DNA of 64,000 bases from contig JAFGGD010000023.1 of the NCBI GenBank assembly GCA_016930695.1, positions 46,063 through 110,062 on the forward strand. The letters run 5' to 3'. Origin of the DNA: Candidatus Eisenbacteria bacterium. GTDB lineage: Bacteria; Orphanbacterota; Orphanbacteria; Orphanbacterales; Orphanbacteraceae. The notes beneath the pieces are model-generated. The model had not been told where the DNA came from and searched no databases. It worked only from the letters and a program-made list of their open reading frames with translations. This document shows positions 62,226 to 64,000 of the stretch, piece by piece; the first letter of the stretch is position 1; every line of letters begins with the position of its first letter. A program made the position numbers and the translations under genes.

Positions 62226-62957
62226 CTAAGTTGATGCGATTGTCAAGGCTTCGTCTGGCATACCATCCCAAGTACGTCCATCGAGGTTACGCCCAGTTTT
62301 TTTCTTTACTACACCACCCCATTGCTTGAAGAAGAAGGGCGTATCGGACTGGGAGCAAATATCACGTATTCTTCTAACCCACAGAGGGTCCATCGGGCGC
62401 GCACCCGGGCCAGATTCTCCTCCAACGATAATCCATGCGATCCCGGACAAATCAAGGTGCCCAAGATCCTCTAGGAGTGGCTCTAGAGATAGGAATTTTA
62501 TGGGTGCAGGAGTGGCGCGCAAATCCTCGATTCTGTGTTTTGTAAGTCTATCCTCGACAGAGACACCCATCCAGATATTTGAATGCCAAGGAAGACTTGG
62601 CGCCACTTCGCGCAACCGAGCCGATCGTTTTGTTAATATTTGAAAGCGGTGCCAGCTTGCTTCACCCATTGTTTTAAATATCGACCCAATGAAGGAATCT
62701 GGAACATCGTCGTGGAATAAATCACTCATGGAATTTACAAAAATGGTGCGAGGCTTTTTCCAGTGCAGTGGATGTTCGACTAAATCGTAGTGTAGAACAG
62801 GAGTGAAACCTCTTGCATAACGAGGGTTTCCCATTGCTTTCAAACGCTTCGCCATTGTTTCTGCGTAACAGTGCTTACATCCCGAGCTTATTTTTGTGCA
62901 TCCCGTAACAGGATTCCAAGTAGCTTCAGTCCACTCGATCTTGCTCATTCCAGCCAT
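62226..62957 (-). CDS. DUF5131 (phage Gp37/Gp68-like) three-Cys-motif protein
   Basis: A 243-residue protein of the DUF5131 family. The N-terminal three-cysteine motif is C20-x6-C27-x2-C30 ([16 protein letters not shown]), which looks like a variant radical SAM cluster site. Other family stretches are [63 protein letters not shown] and PFFFKQWGG. Despite the phage name there are no phage structural genes here. The ATG has GGAGG 7 bases upstream inside the tcmP 3' end, with a 2-base gap, so the pair is coupled. Base composition is far more AT-rich than the rest of the window. Function unknown; a nucleic-acid or peptide modification is often supposed. Confidence 0.9.
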   Translation of the reverse strand: MAGMSKIEWTEATWNPVTGCTKISSGCKHCYAETMAKRLKAMGNPRYARGFTPVLHYDLVEHPLHWKKPRTIFVNSMSDLFHDDVPDSFIGSIFKTMGEASWHRFQILTKRSARLREVAPSLPWHSNIWMGVSVEDRLTKHRIEDLRATPAPIKFLSLEPLLEDLGHLDLSGIAWIIVGGESGPGARPMDPLWVRRIRDICSQSDTPFFFKQWGGVVKKKTGRNLDGRTWDGMPDEALTIAST

Positions 62958-62959
62958 AT

Positions 62960-64000
62960 TTATTCCTCCGTCAAAGAGAGGAGGGGGTCTGCCTTCTTTG
63001 AAAATCGGCCTTTGTAGGCGGTCGCAACAATTCTCTTGTCCTTCCGGAATTCCCGGACTACCAAGGAAAGATGCTTATTGAGCCACAACTCACTCCGCAG
63101 GGCATCTGTCAATTCCGACCACCGTCGAGGTCCATTTTTAAGTTTGGATCGCAACCATCTTCCTAGGGGCGCCAAATCAGGCTCCGGAACGATAAGCCGT
63201 GTTTGGTTCGGATTGTCGGATCTTCTTGCATAGAAACCGCCTTCCGGACATATCTTCCAAACACATTCCTTCATCAAGTCACGGCCACCATCATGGTTTG
63301 TAAAATGAGCCAGAATATACCGAGTTGCGTTATTCTTGCCTAACATCCTAACAGACGTCACCCACTCAGCACCATAGACATCCTTAAGTAAGTCGATCGT
63401 TTGATCAGCACGTTCGTCGAAGTTCCGACTCGGGTCAATTTGTCTCCAGCGGTCACCGTCAAAGATCAAGTCCAGTGTTTCCGACATCCTACTGCCGGGA
63501 TTCACCAATTCACCGGAGATCGCCATATCCAACTCTCGCCATATCACATTCACAAACAGTTCGACTCGCCCCGCTCTCAACAGGCGGGAAAGTAACGCGC
63601 CAGGGACATTAAATCCATATGGATCTACAAAGGCAAAAGCGGGAGCAATGCGCTTACCGCAATATTCTAGTCGCTGTAGCATCGCTTCAATTTGTGTGTA
63701 ACAGTCTTCTGCACTCACTGTTACACAAACACGGTCCGGGAGATCTCCTAACGCTGATGCTTTTCGCTTCAATACATCAACGTTATCCGCATCATGCTCG
63801 ATGAACATGAACTTCACTTCGCTATGCTCAAGAATCCGATCACGGAATTGATGTCGAAGCAGCGTTTCAAGCGCGACAACAGGCGATCCTATCTGTCCCT
63901 GCGCGTGTTCACCACGACCAGCATGGGTGTCTAGGTAAACAACTCGTCCGCTCCATAAACCCAATTTCGGAAACCATCCGTTTAAGTACTCGTGGATAAG
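62960..64000 (-). CDS. tcmP: Three-Cys-motif partner protein TcmP (5' partial)
   Basis: The frame stays open to the right edge, so the N-terminus is missing. Residues upstream of the TTG at 63964 continue the match ([16 protein letters not shown]), so that codon is not the true start. A Rossmann-like core has [13 protein letters not shown] (SAM-site-like), FMFIEHD and [16 protein letters not shown], the DPYG motif typical of TcmP and some DNA methyltransferase-like proteins. A C-terminal helix-turn-helix-like tail follows ([27 protein letters not shown]). About 346 residues are visible, most of the family's usual length. Its gene is coupled to the DUF5131 gene, the pairing that gives the family its name. 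Confidence 0.88.
   Translation of the reverse strand, partial: LIHEYLNGWFPKLGLWSGRVVYLDTHAGRGEHAQGQIGSPVVALETLLRHQFRDRILEHSEVKFMFIEHDADNVDVLKRKASALGDLPDRVCVTVSAEDCYTQIEAMLQRLEYCGKRIAPAFAFVDPYGFNVPGALLSRLLRAGRVELFVNVIWRELDMAISGELVNPGSRMSETLDLIFDGDRWRQIDPSRNFDERADQTIDLLKDVYGAEWVTSVRMLGKNNATRYILAHFTNHDGGRDLMKECVWKICPEGGFYARRSDNPNQTRLIVPEPDLAPLGRWLRSKLKNGPRRWSELTDALRSELWLNKHLSLVVREFRKDKRIVATAYKGRFSKKADPLLSLTEE

Noticed and set aside
62226..62957. Prophage, because of the Gp37/Gp68 family name
   Set aside because: No capsid, tail, terminase or lysis gene is nearby; the name reflects a family first noted in phages.
1..64000. CRISPR arrays, tRNA or rRNA genes
   Set aside because: No regularly spaced repeats, no cloverleaf/TTCGA signature and no rRNA-like stretch were seen by eye.

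Overview
The window reads as a chromosomal segment from a GC-rich, diderm, uncultured-type bacterium. Two secreted proteins end in the FlgD-like sorting module (PNPxNP...GRDGxG/GRNDGG...SGxYF) seen in Candidatus Eisenbacteria, Krumholzibacteria, Latescibacteria and other FCB-group relatives. A TamA/TamB envelope pair confirms an outer membrane. I infer an Eisenbacteria-like lineage; this rests on protein style and base composition only. Gene density is high, no gap exceeds 300 bases, and many genes overlap by 4 bases (ATGA/GTGA/TTGA). I found no rRNA, tRNA, CRISPR array or intact insertion sequence.

Layout. 1-3.2 kb: 3' end of a secreted FnIII/beta-propeller protein, then SppA. 3.4-9.1 kb: a two-subunit flavin/iron-sulfur amine dehydrogenase and a fused ADP-forming acyl-CoA synthetase, a plausible amino-acid catabolism and energy module. 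9.1-13.6 kb (minus): MBL hydrolase, AI-2E-family permease with an apparent structured RNA in front of it, and an S9 peptidase. 13.7-20.3 kb (plus): membrane-anchored RsbU-type phosphatase, MscS channel, glucan phosphorylase, methyltransferase. 20.3-24.8 kb (minus): asparagine-synthase-like protein lacking the glutaminase cysteine, and an ECF sigma / anti-sigma / DUF4097 operon. 25-35 kb: second MscS, TamB, TamA, secreted papain-like protease. 35-44.8 kb: DUF89 protein, then a tightly overlapping minus-strand cluster (epimerase, two GT4 glycosyltransferases, alpha/beta hydrolase, metal-hydrolase-like protein, AsnB, GlpD-like flavoprotein) that looks like surface-glycan biosynthesis.

44.8-53.7 kb (minus): C69 dipeptidase, Na/Pi cotransporter with PhoU, and an operon of two Tat-exported DUF362 proteins, a NapH-like membrane polyferredoxin and a secreted DUF6599-like protein. 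This is the best candidate for an uncharacterised system. 53.9-58.4 kb (plus): sulfatase maturase with its Cys-type Tat lipoprotein sulfatase, and a secreted metallophosphoesterase. 58.5-62.2 kb: NifS/NifU iron-sulfur assembly genes and ammonia-dependent AsnA, which ends in a strong terminator.

From about 62.2 kb to the right edge the base composition drops sharply. Two coupled genes there, a three-Cys-motif DUF5131 protein and its partner TcmP, look horizontally acquired and continue past the window.
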